NCBI GenBank assembly: GCA_035628505.1
Contig: DASPJR010000011.1
Span: 1 to 64,000 of the forward strand
Direction: 5' to 3'
From: DASPJR01 sp035628505
GTDB taxonomy: Bacteria; Planctomycetota; SZUA-567; H5-PLA8
DNA: 64,000 nucleotides
Positions within the stretch are counted from its first letter, which is position 1. Each line of letters begins with the position of its first letter. The notes beneath the pieces were generated by a model. It was not told where the DNA came from and did no database searches. It was given only the letters and a program-made list of their open reading frames with translations. This document shows positions 50,521 to 58,817 of this stretch, in pieces. Both the position numbers and the translations under genes were made by a program.

Positions 50521-50662
50521 TTTCCCTCTCCCCTCCGGGGAGAGGGCCGAGCGAGCGCAGCGAGACCGGGGTGAGGGGTAGCCGCTTCTTGCACTACAGG
50601 CGCTACCCCTCACCCGGCACTCGCTCCGCTCGTGTCCGCCCTCTCCCCGGAGGGAGAGGGAA
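50521..50662. repeat. ~140-bp palindromic interspersed repeat, copy B
   Basis: Same layout as copy A: CCCTCTCCC at the left, GGGAGAGGG at the right, internal GAGCGAGCGCAGCGAGACCG and GGGTGAGGGGT. It starts within eight bases of the methyltransferase stop. Confidence 0.9.
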
Positions 50663-50788
50663 TAGCATTGCCCCGCCCATGCAAGCACGTCCGCGCCTTG
50701 TTTCTGCGGCTCAAACTGTTATAAACCTTCGCGCACAAAATGAACACTAAAGCAGGGCCCGGTGCATTCCGGCGGTCAGGAGAAGTGA

Positions 50789-51544
50789 ATGAGTCAGAAA
50801 ATCAAGGGCGTCATTCTGGCGGGCGGGACCGGTTCCCGGCTTTTCCCGCTCACACGCGTGACCAACAAGCACCTGCTGCCGGTTGGCCGCAAACCCATGA
50901 TCATGCATTGCGTCGAAAAGCTCACCGAAGCGGGCATCAATGAAATCATGGTGATCACCGGCCCGGAACACATGGGCGCGATAGTGAATCTGCTTGGCTC
51001 GGGCAAGGATTTTAAGTGCCATTTCACCTACCGCGTGCAGGACGAAGCCGGCGGCATCGCACAGGCGCTGGGCCTCTGTGCCTCGTTCGTGCACCAGGAC
51101 CACTGCTGTGTCATTCTTGGCGACAACATTTTCACGGCGCCGCTCACGCCATACGTCAGCCGCTTCCGAGAAGTCAAAGAGGGCGCGATGATCCTGCTCA
51201 AACGCGTGCCCGATCCCGGCCGCTATGGCGTGGCCGAGCTCTCTTCGGACAAGAAGAAAGTGGTCGCAATCGAAGAGAAGCCGAAGACTCCGAAAACAGA
51301 TTACGCCGTCACGGGCATGTATTTTTACGACGCCTCGGTTTTCAACATCGTTAAGACGCTCAAGCCCAGCGGGCGCGGCGAGCTGGAAATAACCGACGTC
51401 AACAACGAGTACGTGCGGCGCGGTCAGTTGCTGTGGGCCGAGCTTCCCGGCGAGTGGACCGACGCGGGCACCTTCCCTTCGCTGCTGAAAGCCAACGAGA
51501 TTATGGCTCACGCCGACGACGTGAAAGGCGGCGGCGCTCAATGA
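50789..51544 (+). CDS. Sugar-1-phosphate nucleotidylyltransferase (RmlA-type)
   Basis: A 251-residue short-form nucleotidylyltransferase: GVILAGGTGSRLFPLTRVTNKHLLPVGRKPMI (nucleotide and catalytic Lys site), EAGGIAQALGL, VILGDNIF, PGRYGVAEL, VAIEEKPK, GEWTDAGTFPSLL. It joins a nucleoside triphosphate and glucose-1-phosphate (dTTP for RmlA), feeding the dehydratase downstream. The stop overlaps the next start as ATGA (51541-51544). It probably supplies a surface polysaccharide. Confidence 0.88.
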   Translation: MSQKIKGVILAGGTGSRLFPLTRVTNKHLLPVGRKPMIMHCVEKLTEAGINEIMVITGPEHMGAIVNLLGSGKDFKCHFTYRVQDEAGGIAQALGLCASFVHQDHCCVILGDNIFTAPLTPYVSRFREVKEGAMILLKRVPDPGRYGVAELSSDKKKVVAIEEKPKTPKTDYAVTGMYFYDASVFNIVKTLKPSGRGELEITDVNNEYVRRGQLLWAELPGEWTDAGTFPSLLKANEIMAHADDVKGGGAQ

Positions 51545-52551
51545 AATTACTCGTCACAGGCGGCGCCGGTTTTATTGGATCCAGTTTTGTACGTCTCAGC
51601 GTCCAGGCCGGCCACGAGGTCACGGTTCTCGACGCGCTGACCTACGCCGGTAATCTCGCGAACCTCGATTCGGTGCGCGGCTCGAAAAAATTCCACTTTA
51701 TCAAAGGCGACATTCGCGACGCCAAGCTCGCCGACGAGATTCTCGCTTCCACAAAGCCCGACGCGCTGGTGAATTTCGCCGCTGAGAGCCACGTGGACCG
51801 TTCGATCCTGGATGCCTCGCCCTTCGTGAGCACAAACGTTGGCGGTACGCAGGTGCTGCTCGACGCCGTGCGCCGCGCCGGGGGGACCAAGACGCGCTTC
51901 CTGCAGGTCTCGACCGACGAAGTGTACGGCTCGGCCGACGACAAGAAGCCCTTTACTGAGCAGCATTACCTGAAGCCCAGCAGCCCGTATGCGGCGAGCA
52001 AAACCGCGGCGGACCTGTTTGTGCTCGCGTATCAGCACACGTTCAGCATGGACGCGCTGATCACGCGCTGTTCGAACAATTACGGTCCGTTCCAGTTTCC
52101 TGAAAAACTCATTCCGCTCTTCACGACCAATCTGTTTGAAGGCAAAAAAGTTCCCGTGTACGGCGACGGCATGCAGATCCGCGATTGGATTCATTGCGAC
52201 GACCACAGCCGCGGCGTGCTCGCGGCGCTCGATAAGGGCAAAGCCGGGCAGGTGTACAATCTCGGCGGCGGCAACGGCGTGCCGAACATCGAGATCACGC
52301 GCACGCTGCTGAAGCTGACCGGCCGCGGCGAAGACCACATCCAGTACGTGCAGGACCGCCCCGGCCACGACCGCGTGTACCTGATCAATCACGAGAAGGC
52401 AACGCGCGAGCTCGGCTGGAAACCCATCGTCGATTTTAAGCTGGGGTTGGCGGACACCGTGAACTGGTACCGCGAAAACCGCGCCTGGTGGGAAGCCGTG
52501 AAATCCGGCGCGTACCGCGAGTACTACGCCAAGCAATACGGCAACCGGTAA
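51541..52551 (+). CDS. rmlB: dTDP-glucose 4,6-dehydratase (RmlB-type)
   Basis: A 336-residue SDR-type enzyme starting MKLLVTGGAGFIGSSF (51541; the start overlaps the RmlA stop by four bases). NAD site GGAGFIG, STDEVYG, the catalytic YAASK, and TRCSNNYGPFQFPEKLIP are typical of RmlB. It makes the 4-keto-6-deoxy sugar nucleotide for deoxysugars such as rhamnose. The downstream RmlD-like gene is separated by a repeat. An epimerase (RmlC) is not in the window. Confidence 0.93.
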   Translation: MKLLVTGGAGFIGSSFVRLSVQAGHEVTVLDALTYAGNLANLDSVRGSKKFHFIKGDIRDAKLADEILASTKPDALVNFAAESHVDRSILDASPFVSTNVGGTQVLLDAVRRAGGTKTRFLQVSTDEVYGSADDKKPFTEQHYLKPSSPYAASKTAADLFVLAYQHTFSMDALITRCSNNYGPFQFPEKLIPLFTTNLFEGKKVPVYGDGMQIRDWIHCDDHSRGVLAALDKGKAGQVYNLGGGNGVPNIEITRTLLKLTGRGEDHIQYVQDRPGHDRVYLINHEKATRELGWKPIVDFKLGLADTVNWYRENRAWWEAVKSGAYREYYAKQYGNR

Positions 52552-52553
52552 TT

Positions 52554-52680
52554 GTAGCGCAGGCTTCCAGCCTGCGAGTGTCTGTTGTGAGCACGTTTGC
52601 GCCTGAATACAACGTTTTAGTCCATCCGGAACGGTCGAGATAAATTCCCAACGGCACGCAGGCAGGATGCCTGCGCCACG
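52554..52680. repeat. Composite hairpin repeat element (copy 2)
   Basis: It begins GTAGCGCAGGCTTCCAGCCT (hairpin) and closes with GCACGCAGGCAGGATGCCTG (hairpin), with the ATTCCCAACG block in between, as in the element at 868-992. It fills the gap between rmlB and the RmlD-like gene. Confidence 0.8.
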
Positions 52681-52695
52681 AATGAAAAGGAAGTC

Positions 52696-53550
52696 ATGCT
52701 CTCAAAGAAAGTCCTGCTCATCGGCAAAGGCCACCTCGGCAGCTATCTCAAGGATCTCTGGAAAATCCCAAGCGAGCTGCACTGGACGCGTGAGATGGCC
52801 GAGCTCGACATGGCCACGCTGAAAAAACTTCAGCCGCAGGCAGTGATCAACACCGCGGGCAAAACCGAGCTGCGCTGGTGCGAGGACAATCCGGCCGAAT
52901 GCTTCCGCTGCAACGTCTCGGCGCCCGTTGGCGTTTACCGCGCCGTCAAGCAGGCCTTCAACAACACGGTGCCCTACATTCATCTCAGCAGCGGGTGCGT
53001 TTGGGACGGCCCGTACCGCCCCGATGGCAAACCGTTTGGCCCGAACGATCCGGCCGTTCCCGCGTGCTTCTACGCGTGGACCAAAGCCGCGTGCGACGCG
53101 CTGATGATGGACGAGGCCGCCGCCCCGATCCTGATCCTGCGCCCGCGCCAGGTGTATTCGCCGCTGGCCTCGCCGCGCAACACGCTCACGAAGCTCAACA
53201 CGTACCCAAAGTTGCTCGACACGCCCAATTCGATGACCAGCGCCGACACGATTGCGCGCACAATCGAAATTGCGCTGAACTCAAGCGACAAAAAAGTCTG
53301 GAACCGCATTCTGAACGTCTACGAGCGCAACCCATCCTCGCCATTTGAAGTTGGCACGCTGCTGGCGCAGGCCGGCTGCCGCAAGCCGCCGGAGAAGCTC
53401 GCCAAAAGCGAGCTCGACACGTGGCACAAGCCCAAGCGCGTCGATGCCGTGATCGAAGATCCGTTCTTCGAAGAGCTCGTCAAACCGCCAACCGTGCAGG
53501 AAGAACTCAAGCGCAACATCGCGCTGTACGCGCGGGCGATATCGAAGTGA
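52696..53550 (+). CDS. RmlD-like SDR-family sugar reductase
   Basis: A 284-residue SDR/RmlD-like protein: N-terminal VLLIGKGHLGSYL (a GxGxLG variant of the dinucleotide site), INTAGKTELRWCEDNPAECFRCNV, YIHLSSGCVWDG, the catalytic YAWTK, and LRPRQVYS. It probably reduces a keto-sugar nucleotide made by the upstream dehydratase. It is shorter than some RmlDs and lacks the classic GxxGxxG spacing. GGAAG lies before the ATG. Whether it makes rhamnose cannot be told. Confidence 0.75.
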   Translation: MLSKKVLLIGKGHLGSYLKDLWKIPSELHWTREMAELDMATLKKLQPQAVINTAGKTELRWCEDNPAECFRCNVSAPVGVYRAVKQAFNNTVPYIHLSSGCVWDGPYRPDGKPFGPNDPAVPACFYAWTKAACDALMMDEAAAPILILRPRQVYSPLASPRNTLTKLNTYPKLLDTPNSMTSADTIARTIEIALNSSDKKVWNRILNVYERNPSSPFEVGTLLAQAGCRKPPEKLAKSELDTWHKPKRVDAVIEDPFFEELVKPPTVQEELKRNIALYARAISK

Positions 53551-53619
53551 TGTGACGAGTGACGAGCGACGGGTGGCGGGTGACGAATGGCGGGTGGCCT
53601 TGACACTTGCACTCGCAGA

Positions 53620-53727
53620 GGTGGCGGGGACACTCCTGTCCCCGGGAGGGTTGCTCCCACTCGCGGTTACAGACCTTTTCTGCGCTCAATGCACAGCCCA
53701 CCCTGACAGGAGTGTCAGGGCCACCAG
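53620..53727. repeat. ~108-bp GGTGGCGGGGAC repeat (intergenic copy)
   Basis: Near-identical to the element in the coding sequence at 33955-34064; the inner loop differs (here a CGGTTACAGACC stretch). It lies between the RmlD-like gene and the Gfo/Idh gene, which converge. Confidence 0.9.
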
Positions 53728-53733
53728 CACGAG

Positions 53734-54741
53734 TTAGCCGGCGATGCGCTTCGCCTGCGCCTGGGCTTTCAGCGCCAGCTCAGATGCCAGAAACGTGTGC
53801 GCCTGCGTCATGGCTGTCTCGGTGCGCTCTTCGAGGTCCTTCACCAGAGCGGCGCCGAAAGGCAATTCTACGTCGCGGCAGTCCATGTACTCCACTTTTT
53901 TCTGATCAACCAGAAAGAGATGATTGCCGCCAAAACGGCCGGCGATGTCGCAATTTTTACGTATCTCGATGTAGCCTTCAGTGCCCAGAATTACGAGCCG
54001 CCCGTCACCCCAGGTGTTCAGGCCGCCGGGCGATAACCAGTCAACGCGGATGTATCCGGTTGCGCTCGGCGAGCGCAGCAGACAATCGCCGAAATCGTCC
54101 ATCTCGGCGTGCTGCGGGTGATTGAAATTCCCGACCTGCGCGCTCACGATTTCCGCTTCGGTCGAGCGCGTGAAATACAGAAACTGCTCGGTCAGGTGCG
54201 AGGCGACATCGCAGAGAATGCCCCCGTACTGCGCTTTCTTGAAGAACCACGGCGGACGCGTCTCGAGGCTGGCTTTGTGCGGGCCGAGTCCCAGCGTCTG
54301 CACGATTTTTCCGATCGCCCCGGCCTTCACCAGTTCGCCGGCCTTGATCGTCGCACGATTCTCGAGGCGCCCATAGAAAACGGAGTACTTCCGCTTCGTC
54401 TCGGCCTGAACTTTGCGCACTTCAGCAAGCTGCTCAAGCGTCGTGAAGCCGGGCTTGTCGACGAAAAAGTCTTTTCCGTGCTTCATCACGCGCACGCCCA
54501 GCGGCGCGCGCTCGGAGAAAATGGATGCCGAGGTGACCAGCTGAATCGAGCGGTCTTCGAGAATTTCATTCTCAGACCTGGCCCGCTTCGCGTCGGGATA
54601 CATCTTCTGAAATTTTTCGATCAGCTCGGGCTCGATGGCATAAAATGAAACGAGTTCCGCCCCGCTGCGGCGAAGCAGATCCACCTGGCCGTAAATGTGC
54701 CCGTGATTGAAGCCGATTGCGGCGAAGCGGATCTTGGCCAT
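53734..54741 (-). CDS. Gfo/Idh/MocA-family oxidoreductase
   Basis: A 335-residue NAD(P)-dependent oxidoreductase: IRFAAIGFNHGHIYGQVDLL (Rossmann start, with GFNHGH in place of GxGxxG), KDFFVDKPGFTTLEQLAEVRK (catalytic Lys in the DKP motif), and a C-terminal alpha/beta domain with GILCDVASHLTEQFLYF. It oxidises or reduces a sugar or inositol derivative. Its start shares one base with the stop of the cupin gene (54741, TGATG), so the pair is translationally coupled. Confidence 0.85.
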   Translation of the reverse strand: MAKIRFAAIGFNHGHIYGQVDLLRRSGAELVSFYAIEPELIEKFQKMYPDAKRARSENEILEDRSIQLVTSASIFSERAPLGVRVMKHGKDFFVDKPGFTTLEQLAEVRKVQAETKRKYSVFYGRLENRATIKAGELVKAGAIGKIVQTLGLGPHKASLETRPPWFFKKAQYGGILCDVASHLTEQFLYFTRSTEAEIVSAQVGNFNHPQHAEMDDFGDCLLRSPSATGYIRVDWLSPGGLNTWGDGRLVILGTEGYIEIRKNCDIAGRFGGNHLFLVDQKKVEYMDCRDVELPFGAALVKDLEERTETAMTQAHTFLASELALKAQAQAKRIAG

Positions 54742-55481
54742 CAGATGGTGACTCCTTCCGGCAGCGCGGTGGCCGGATCAAAATAGCGGTTGAGCATGCC
54801 GCAGAAGCCCACCGTGTTCGACTGCACCGGCGGAATGAAATGATGCTGCGGCACGGACAGGTGCGGATATTTTCCGGCGGTGAGATCGATGATCTGTGCC
54901 AGCGTCTCCTGCGCTTCGCCGAACGCGCCCTTCACCACGCAGTCGTACCACTCTTTATAGTTGTGCTTCGAGAGCTTGTTGCTCAGGCGGAACACTTCAG
55001 CCAGCGTTTTGCGGCCTTCATCGAGTGATTTCGCGAACGCCGCTTTGACCTCCAGAAATCCTTCGACGGCCTGATCGCGCCGGCGGTAAGCATCGGCCAG
55101 CGATTGAATTTTCATCGCCTGATGAAAACGCAGCTCATCGGCAAGGATCTCATTTCTGAACGTCGCGATCGTGTCCCCGCGCTCGGGCAGGCCGCTGTTC
55201 TGCATGACGATCAGCAGTTCCATGCCTTCTTTTGTGATCAGGCGGTGCAGCGTGCCGGCACTGAAAATAAAGGCGGAGTGTGCGGGGAGCTCGACTGTTT
55301 TAAAGCCGTTCACATCGATGATTTCGACCGCGCCTGACCCGGAGAGAACGAAATACATCTCCGTGCAGGCCTGATGGAAGTGCGGCGTCCCGCCAAGCTG
55401 CCCATCGGGCCCCGCCGTATCGTAAACTTTCAGACGCGTCACCAGCGTCGCGCCCGGCATGCGCAGTAGATTGGTTTTCAT
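54741..55481 (-). CDS. Cupin-domain protein
   Basis: About 246 residues from MKTNLLRMPGATLVTRLKVYD (55481); longer readings upstream run across the copy C repeat. The cupin core (about 15-115) has HFHQACTEMYFVLSGSGAVEIID and PAHSAFIFSAGTLHRL, giving a metal-binding set of His/Glu residues. The C-terminal half is helical (LADAYRRRDQAVEGFLEVKAAF) and ends PQHHFIPPVQSNTVGF. It is coupled to the Gfo/Idh oxidoreductase, so it may be a sugar isomerase or binding partner in one pathway (inference). Confidence 0.75.
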   Translation of the reverse strand: MKTNLLRMPGATLVTRLKVYDTAGPDGQLGGTPHFHQACTEMYFVLSGSGAVEIIDVNGFKTVELPAHSAFIFSAGTLHRLITKEGMELLIVMQNSGLPERGDTIATFRNEILADELRFHQAMKIQSLADAYRRRDQAVEGFLEVKAAFAKSLDEGRKTLAEVFRLSNKLSKHNYKEWYDCVVKGAFGEAQETLAQIIDLTAGKYPHLSVPQHHFIPPVQSNTVGFCGMLNRYFDPATALPEGVTI

Positions 55482-55521
55482 ATGGCGCGCACGATAACAG
55501 AATGGGGCAAGCGAGGCAATC

Positions 55522-55665
55522 TTTCCCTCTCCCCTCTGGGGAGAGGGCCGAGCGAGCGGAGCGAGACCGGGGTGAGGGGTAGACGCTGCTGCAAGAAATA
55601 CGCAACCCCTCACCCGGCATTCGCTGACGCTCATGTCCGCCCTCTCTCCCGGAGGGGAGAGGGAG
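55522..55665. repeat. ~140-bp palindromic interspersed repeat, copy C
   Basis: Same layout as copies A and B (CCCTCTCCC ... GGGAGAGGGCCGAGCGAGCG ... GGGGAGAGGGAG). It lies between the cupin (minus) and the glycosyltransferase (plus) start. Confidence 0.9.
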
Positions 55666-55724
55666 TGGCGCCAGTTGCGCCGCTCTGTTTTGCGGGTAAT
55701 CTCGCTCTCCTTATAGAGGACGCT

Positions 55725-56984
55725 ATGGCCACACGCAGTCATCGCCCCACGCGGACGAAGATCATCAAGATGCCTTTTGATGATGCGCCCGGGACGCGGC
55801 CGCTGAAAGTACTGGCGCTCTCGGCGGCCGGCGAGATCGGTGGTGCGGAGCGCTCGCTGCTGGAAGTGGTTCACGCGCTGCCTCCGGAACGTATCGAAGT
55901 TCATGCCTGCGTCCCTCCCGACAGTCCGCTCAGCCGCAATTTTCAGGCGCTGAACATCGCAGTGCACCCGGTAGCCATGCGCCGATTTCAGCGTACCAAG
56001 CATCCGTTTCTGCTCGCCGGACAAGTCCGCGCGCTGCATAAGAGCGCCTGCGAGATTGGCGCAATCTGCAAAGAGCTTGGCATCGACCTGGTGCACGCCA
56101 ACACGAATGCGGCGGAGCTCATTGCGTGGGAAGTGACGCGCACGTCCAAAGTCCGCCACGTCTGGCACTGCCGCGACTCTACGCCCATGCACGGCTTCGG
56201 CCGCATCCTCGGCAATTCAGCGTCGGCGGTCGTTGCCATCTCCGCTTTCGTTGAATCACAGCTCAAGCGCGAAGGCATTCGCGAAAGCAAAATCCACCGC
56301 ATCGTCAACGGCATCGATCTCAAGCGCTTTGCGCCGGCCATGAAAGCGGCCTTACGCAGCCAGGTGCGCGCGAACCTTGGCATTGAAGCCACCCGGCCTG
56401 TCCTGCTGAGCGTCGGAGCGTATGTGCCGTGGAAGAAGCACGAACTCTTTCTGGATGTGCTCTCGATCCTGCGCCTGCGCATGCCGAACGTGATCGGGCT
56501 GCTCGCGGGCAGCGACAACTTCGGCCAGAACGCCGTGTATGAAAACTCGCTCAAGCAGAAAGCGCATCTGCTGGGCCTGAGCCAGAACAACTTGCGTCTG
56601 CTGCATCAGCGCGACGACATTCCGCAGCTGATGGCTGCGTCGGATATTTTTGTTTCCTGCAGCGAGAACGAGCCGTTCGGCCGCGTGCTGGTCGAAGCGG
56701 GAGCCGCCGCGCTGCCGGTCGTCGCCACGGCCTCGGGCGCTAAGCCGGAGATCGTCGAAGACCAGGTCAGCGGCATTCTCACGCCGCAGAGCGATGCCGC
56801 CGCGATGGCCGCAGCCTGCTCAGGATTGCTCGAAGATGACGCGCTGCGTGAACGCATGGGTCAGAGCGCCCTGCATCGCGCGCAGGATCTTTTCGACGTG
56901 CGGCGCGCCGCCGGCGAGCTGGCTGATCTTTTTGAAAAGACTGCAGCATTGAAAGGCACACGCAGCGTTGGTAAAAAAGAGTAG
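55725..56984 (+). CDS. GT4-family glycosyltransferase
   Basis: About 419 residues from MATRSHRPTRTKIIKMPFDD (55725; AGAGGA upstream). The longer in-frame start at 55482 would translate the 140-bp repeat. The N-terminal GT-B fold includes LALSAAGEIGGAERSLLEVV; the C-terminal domain has SVGAYVPWKKHELFLDVL and the donor motif ENEPFGRVLVEAGAAALPVVATASG (E...E spacing of GT4). It transfers a nucleotide-sugar residue, likely to a surface glycan, in line with the RmlA/RmlB-type genes nearby. Confidence 0.9.
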   Translation: MATRSHRPTRTKIIKMPFDDAPGTRPLKVLALSAAGEIGGAERSLLEVVHALPPERIEVHACVPPDSPLSRNFQALNIAVHPVAMRRFQRTKHPFLLAGQVRALHKSACEIGAICKELGIDLVHANTNAAELIAWEVTRTSKVRHVWHCRDSTPMHGFGRILGNSASAVVAISAFVESQLKREGIRESKIHRIVNGIDLKRFAPAMKAALRSQVRANLGIEATRPVLLSVGAYVPWKKHELFLDVLSILRLRMPNVIGLLAGSDNFGQNAVYENSLKQKAHLLGLSQNNLRLLHQRDDIPQLMAASDIFVSCSENEPFGRVLVEAGAAALPVVATASGAKPEIVEDQVSGILTPQSDAAAMAAACSGLLEDDALRERMGQSALHRAQDLFDVRRAAGELADLFEKTAALKGTRSVGKKE

Positions 56985-57095
56985 TGTGGCATGGGCAGCG
57001 CAGCTGGTGTGCAGGCGACCCGGCTGGTGGTTTAACGGCTAACCCCTCCGCCTACCCCCTCACGCAAGGGGAGGGAAAACAACCGCGAGCTTCGC

Positions 57096-57347
57096 ATGCG
57101 CGAACTATACACTGAGACTCCGCAGCCCTTCAGCCAGGCGCCTGGCGATAAGAACACGCTTGTCGAACGCGTTTCGACTCTGCGCCGCCAGTATCTGCGC
57201 GCACGCGAGTACTGCGGTTTCACGCTGGATGAGCTGATCAACGATCGCAAAGCGCAGCAATGTCTGCGCGAGGTTTGGCTCGTCGGATGCATGGTCCGCA
57301 AGCCGCAGAAAGCCAATCGCCTTCCGCCGGGAAATCCGTTCCGCTAA
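57096..57347 (+). CDS. Small hypothetical protein (83 aa)
   Basis: An 83-residue basic protein with a helical middle (TLVERVSTLRRQYLRAREYCGFTLDELINDRKAQQCLREVWLV). No ribosome site is obvious and no family is recognised. A minus-strand frame overlaps it, which makes the reading uncertain. Confidence 0.35.
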   Translation: MRELYTETPQPFSQAPGDKNTLVERVSTLRRQYLRAREYCGFTLDELINDRKAQQCLREVWLVGCMVRKPQKANRLPPGNPFR

Positions 57348-57351
57348 CTTT

Positions 57352-57415
57352 TGTGGTACGAACTTTAGTTCGCACGTTCGGCGCACACGTTCGCGAATTA
57401 AAGTTCGCGCCACAA
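57352..57415. repeat. Palindromic GAACTTTAGTTCGC element (copy 2)
   Basis: TTGTGGTACGAACTTTAGTTCGC at the left (written as consecutive short blocks TTGTGG, GAACTTTAGTTCGC) and GCGAATTAAAGTTC then CCACAA at the right form an inverted repeat. Copy 1 is at 6787-6836. Confidence 0.8.
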
Positions 57416-57416
57416 C

Positions 57417-58583
57417 CTACTGCGGCAGCCGCGCCCGCAGGCGGTACCTGGCCGGCGAGACGCCTTCGGACGCTTTGAACATGCGCGAGAAATGTTCGAG
57501 GCTCGAAAAGCCGCATTGCTTGGCCACGGCGAAGACGGTCAGCCCCGTGTGCGTCAGCAGATCCTTGGCGCGGTCCATGCGCATGCGGTGAATTTCCTGA
57601 AGCGGCGTGCAATTCAAGACAGCGCGGAATTTCTGCTCCAGCGAGCGCCGCGAGATCGGCACCACTTCCAGCACGTCGTCCACGCTGATGTTTTCACTGA
57701 AGTGCTCGCGAATGAAGCGCACCGCCGTCGACACGTCGGCGTCGGGCACGGCCAGCACGTCGGTGGACTGCCGCGTCATCACGCCCTGCGGCGGAAGGCG
57801 GATGGCTTTCTCCTTTTCAGCCAGGCGCCGGCCGGAAAGTATTCGGTCAAGCAGCACCGCGGCTTCGTAGCCGATCAGATCCCACGGCACGCGCACGCTT
57901 GAAAGCGGCGGGTGCGCGAAGTTGCAGGCCAGGTCGTCGTTGTCGACGCCGATGACCGCGATCTGATCGGGAACATGCAGTCCGATGTTCTCGATCAGCC
58001 GCAGCATGTCGTGACCGAGCACGTCGTTGCACGCCATCAGCCCCAGCGGCTTGTGCAGACCGCGCAGCCAGCGCTCGATATCGGCGTTGTCAGCGACGTT
58101 CGTTTCGCCCTGGATTACGCGCGAAGAATCGCTGTCATAGCGGTGAACGGTGTAGCCGGCGGCCTGGATCGCGCGTGCATATCCGGTGTAGCGCTCGGTT
58201 GTGAAATGACGGTTGCTGTAGCCGATGTAAGCAAAATGCTTGAAGCCGCGCTCGAGCAGATGCCGCCCGGCCTGCTCGCCGATGGCGACATTGTCCATGC
58301 TCACGCGCGGCACGGGAAAATCGCTGATCGCGCTCGAGATATTCACGACCGGCTTGCCCATGCCGCAGATCGCTCTGGCCATCTCGAGGTCATAGAGATG
58401 AGCGATGATGCCGTCCACGCCCCAGCCGCAAACGGCACGGATGCCGTCGGCCGTGTTGGTTTCATGCCGGATGCGCCAGTTCGGCCGCGTTCGCGCGAAG
58501 CTCAGCAGACCGCGCAGCCAGCCTGAGGAGTGGCCAAAACCGAGCACGGCCATGAAGGCAATCCGCACCTGCGTGTTCGCCAT
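57417..58583 (-). CDS. XylR-like AraC-family transcriptional regulator
   Basis: About 388 residues from MANTQVRIAFMAVLGFG (58583); an ATG at 58631 adds sixteen residues. The N-terminal two-thirds (about 10-275) is a LacI/periplasmic-binding-like ligand domain (GLMACNDVLGHDMLRLIENIGLHVPDQIAVIGVDNDDL). The C-terminal ~110 residues are an AraC double helix-turn-helix (VPISRRSLEQKF..., KDLLTHTGLTVFAVAKQCGFSSLEHFSRMFKASEGVSPARYR). This is the XylR architecture common in Planctomycetota and Lentisphaerota, sensing a sugar. A perfect palindrome lies about 53 bases before its start. Confidence 0.9.
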   Translation of the reverse strand: MANTQVRIAFMAVLGFGHSSGWLRGLLSFARTRPNWRIRHETNTADGIRAVCGWGVDGIIAHLYDLEMARAICGMGKPVVNISSAISDFPVPRVSMDNVAIGEQAGRHLLERGFKHFAYIGYSNRHFTTERYTGYARAIQAAGYTVHRYDSDSSRVIQGETNVADNADIERWLRGLHKPLGLMACNDVLGHDMLRLIENIGLHVPDQIAVIGVDNDDLACNFAHPPLSSVRVPWDLIGYEAAVLLDRILSGRRLAEKEKAIRLPPQGVMTRQSTDVLAVPDADVSTAVRFIREHFSENISVDDVLEVVPISRRSLEQKFRAVLNCTPLQEIHRMRMDRAKDLLTHTGLTVFAVAKQCGFSSLEHFSRMFKASEGVSPARYRLRARLPQ

Positions 58584-58635
58584 TTTGAAATCCCTCTTTT
58601 CTGCGCGGCAAAAGCCTTGGCGCAGAGTCATTCCT

Positions 58636-58662
58636 GTAAGCGTTTGTCGCTTAAACGCTTAC
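58636..58662. promoter_or_regulatory. Palindromic operator (GTAAGCGTTT-N7-AAACGCTTAC)
   Basis: Arms of ten bases (58636-58645 and 58653-58662) are exactly complementary about a seven-base spacer. It lies between the XylR-like gene (divergent, minus) and the GspK-like gene (plus). The core AAGCG/CGCTT is like LacI/XylR-type operator half-sites. It probably binds the adjacent regulator, which is an inference. Confidence 0.7.
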
Positions 58663-58817
58663 TCTCTCAGGCCTGCCCAGCGGACTCTGCGTTGATAAAA
58701 TGTACATCTTTGCGCGAAATATCAAGTCTTTTGCGTTTTTAAGCAGTATGTCACGTTACGTTCTCATGCTACTAGAGCACGTGTGCCGCAAGACTGACTG
58801 GCGGGAGCAACCCATTT

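Noticed and set aside
54741..56192. Longer cupin reading (483 codons)
   Set aside because: The extra N-terminus runs through the 140-bp repeat and antisense to the glycosyltransferase; MKTNLL at 55481 is the natural start.
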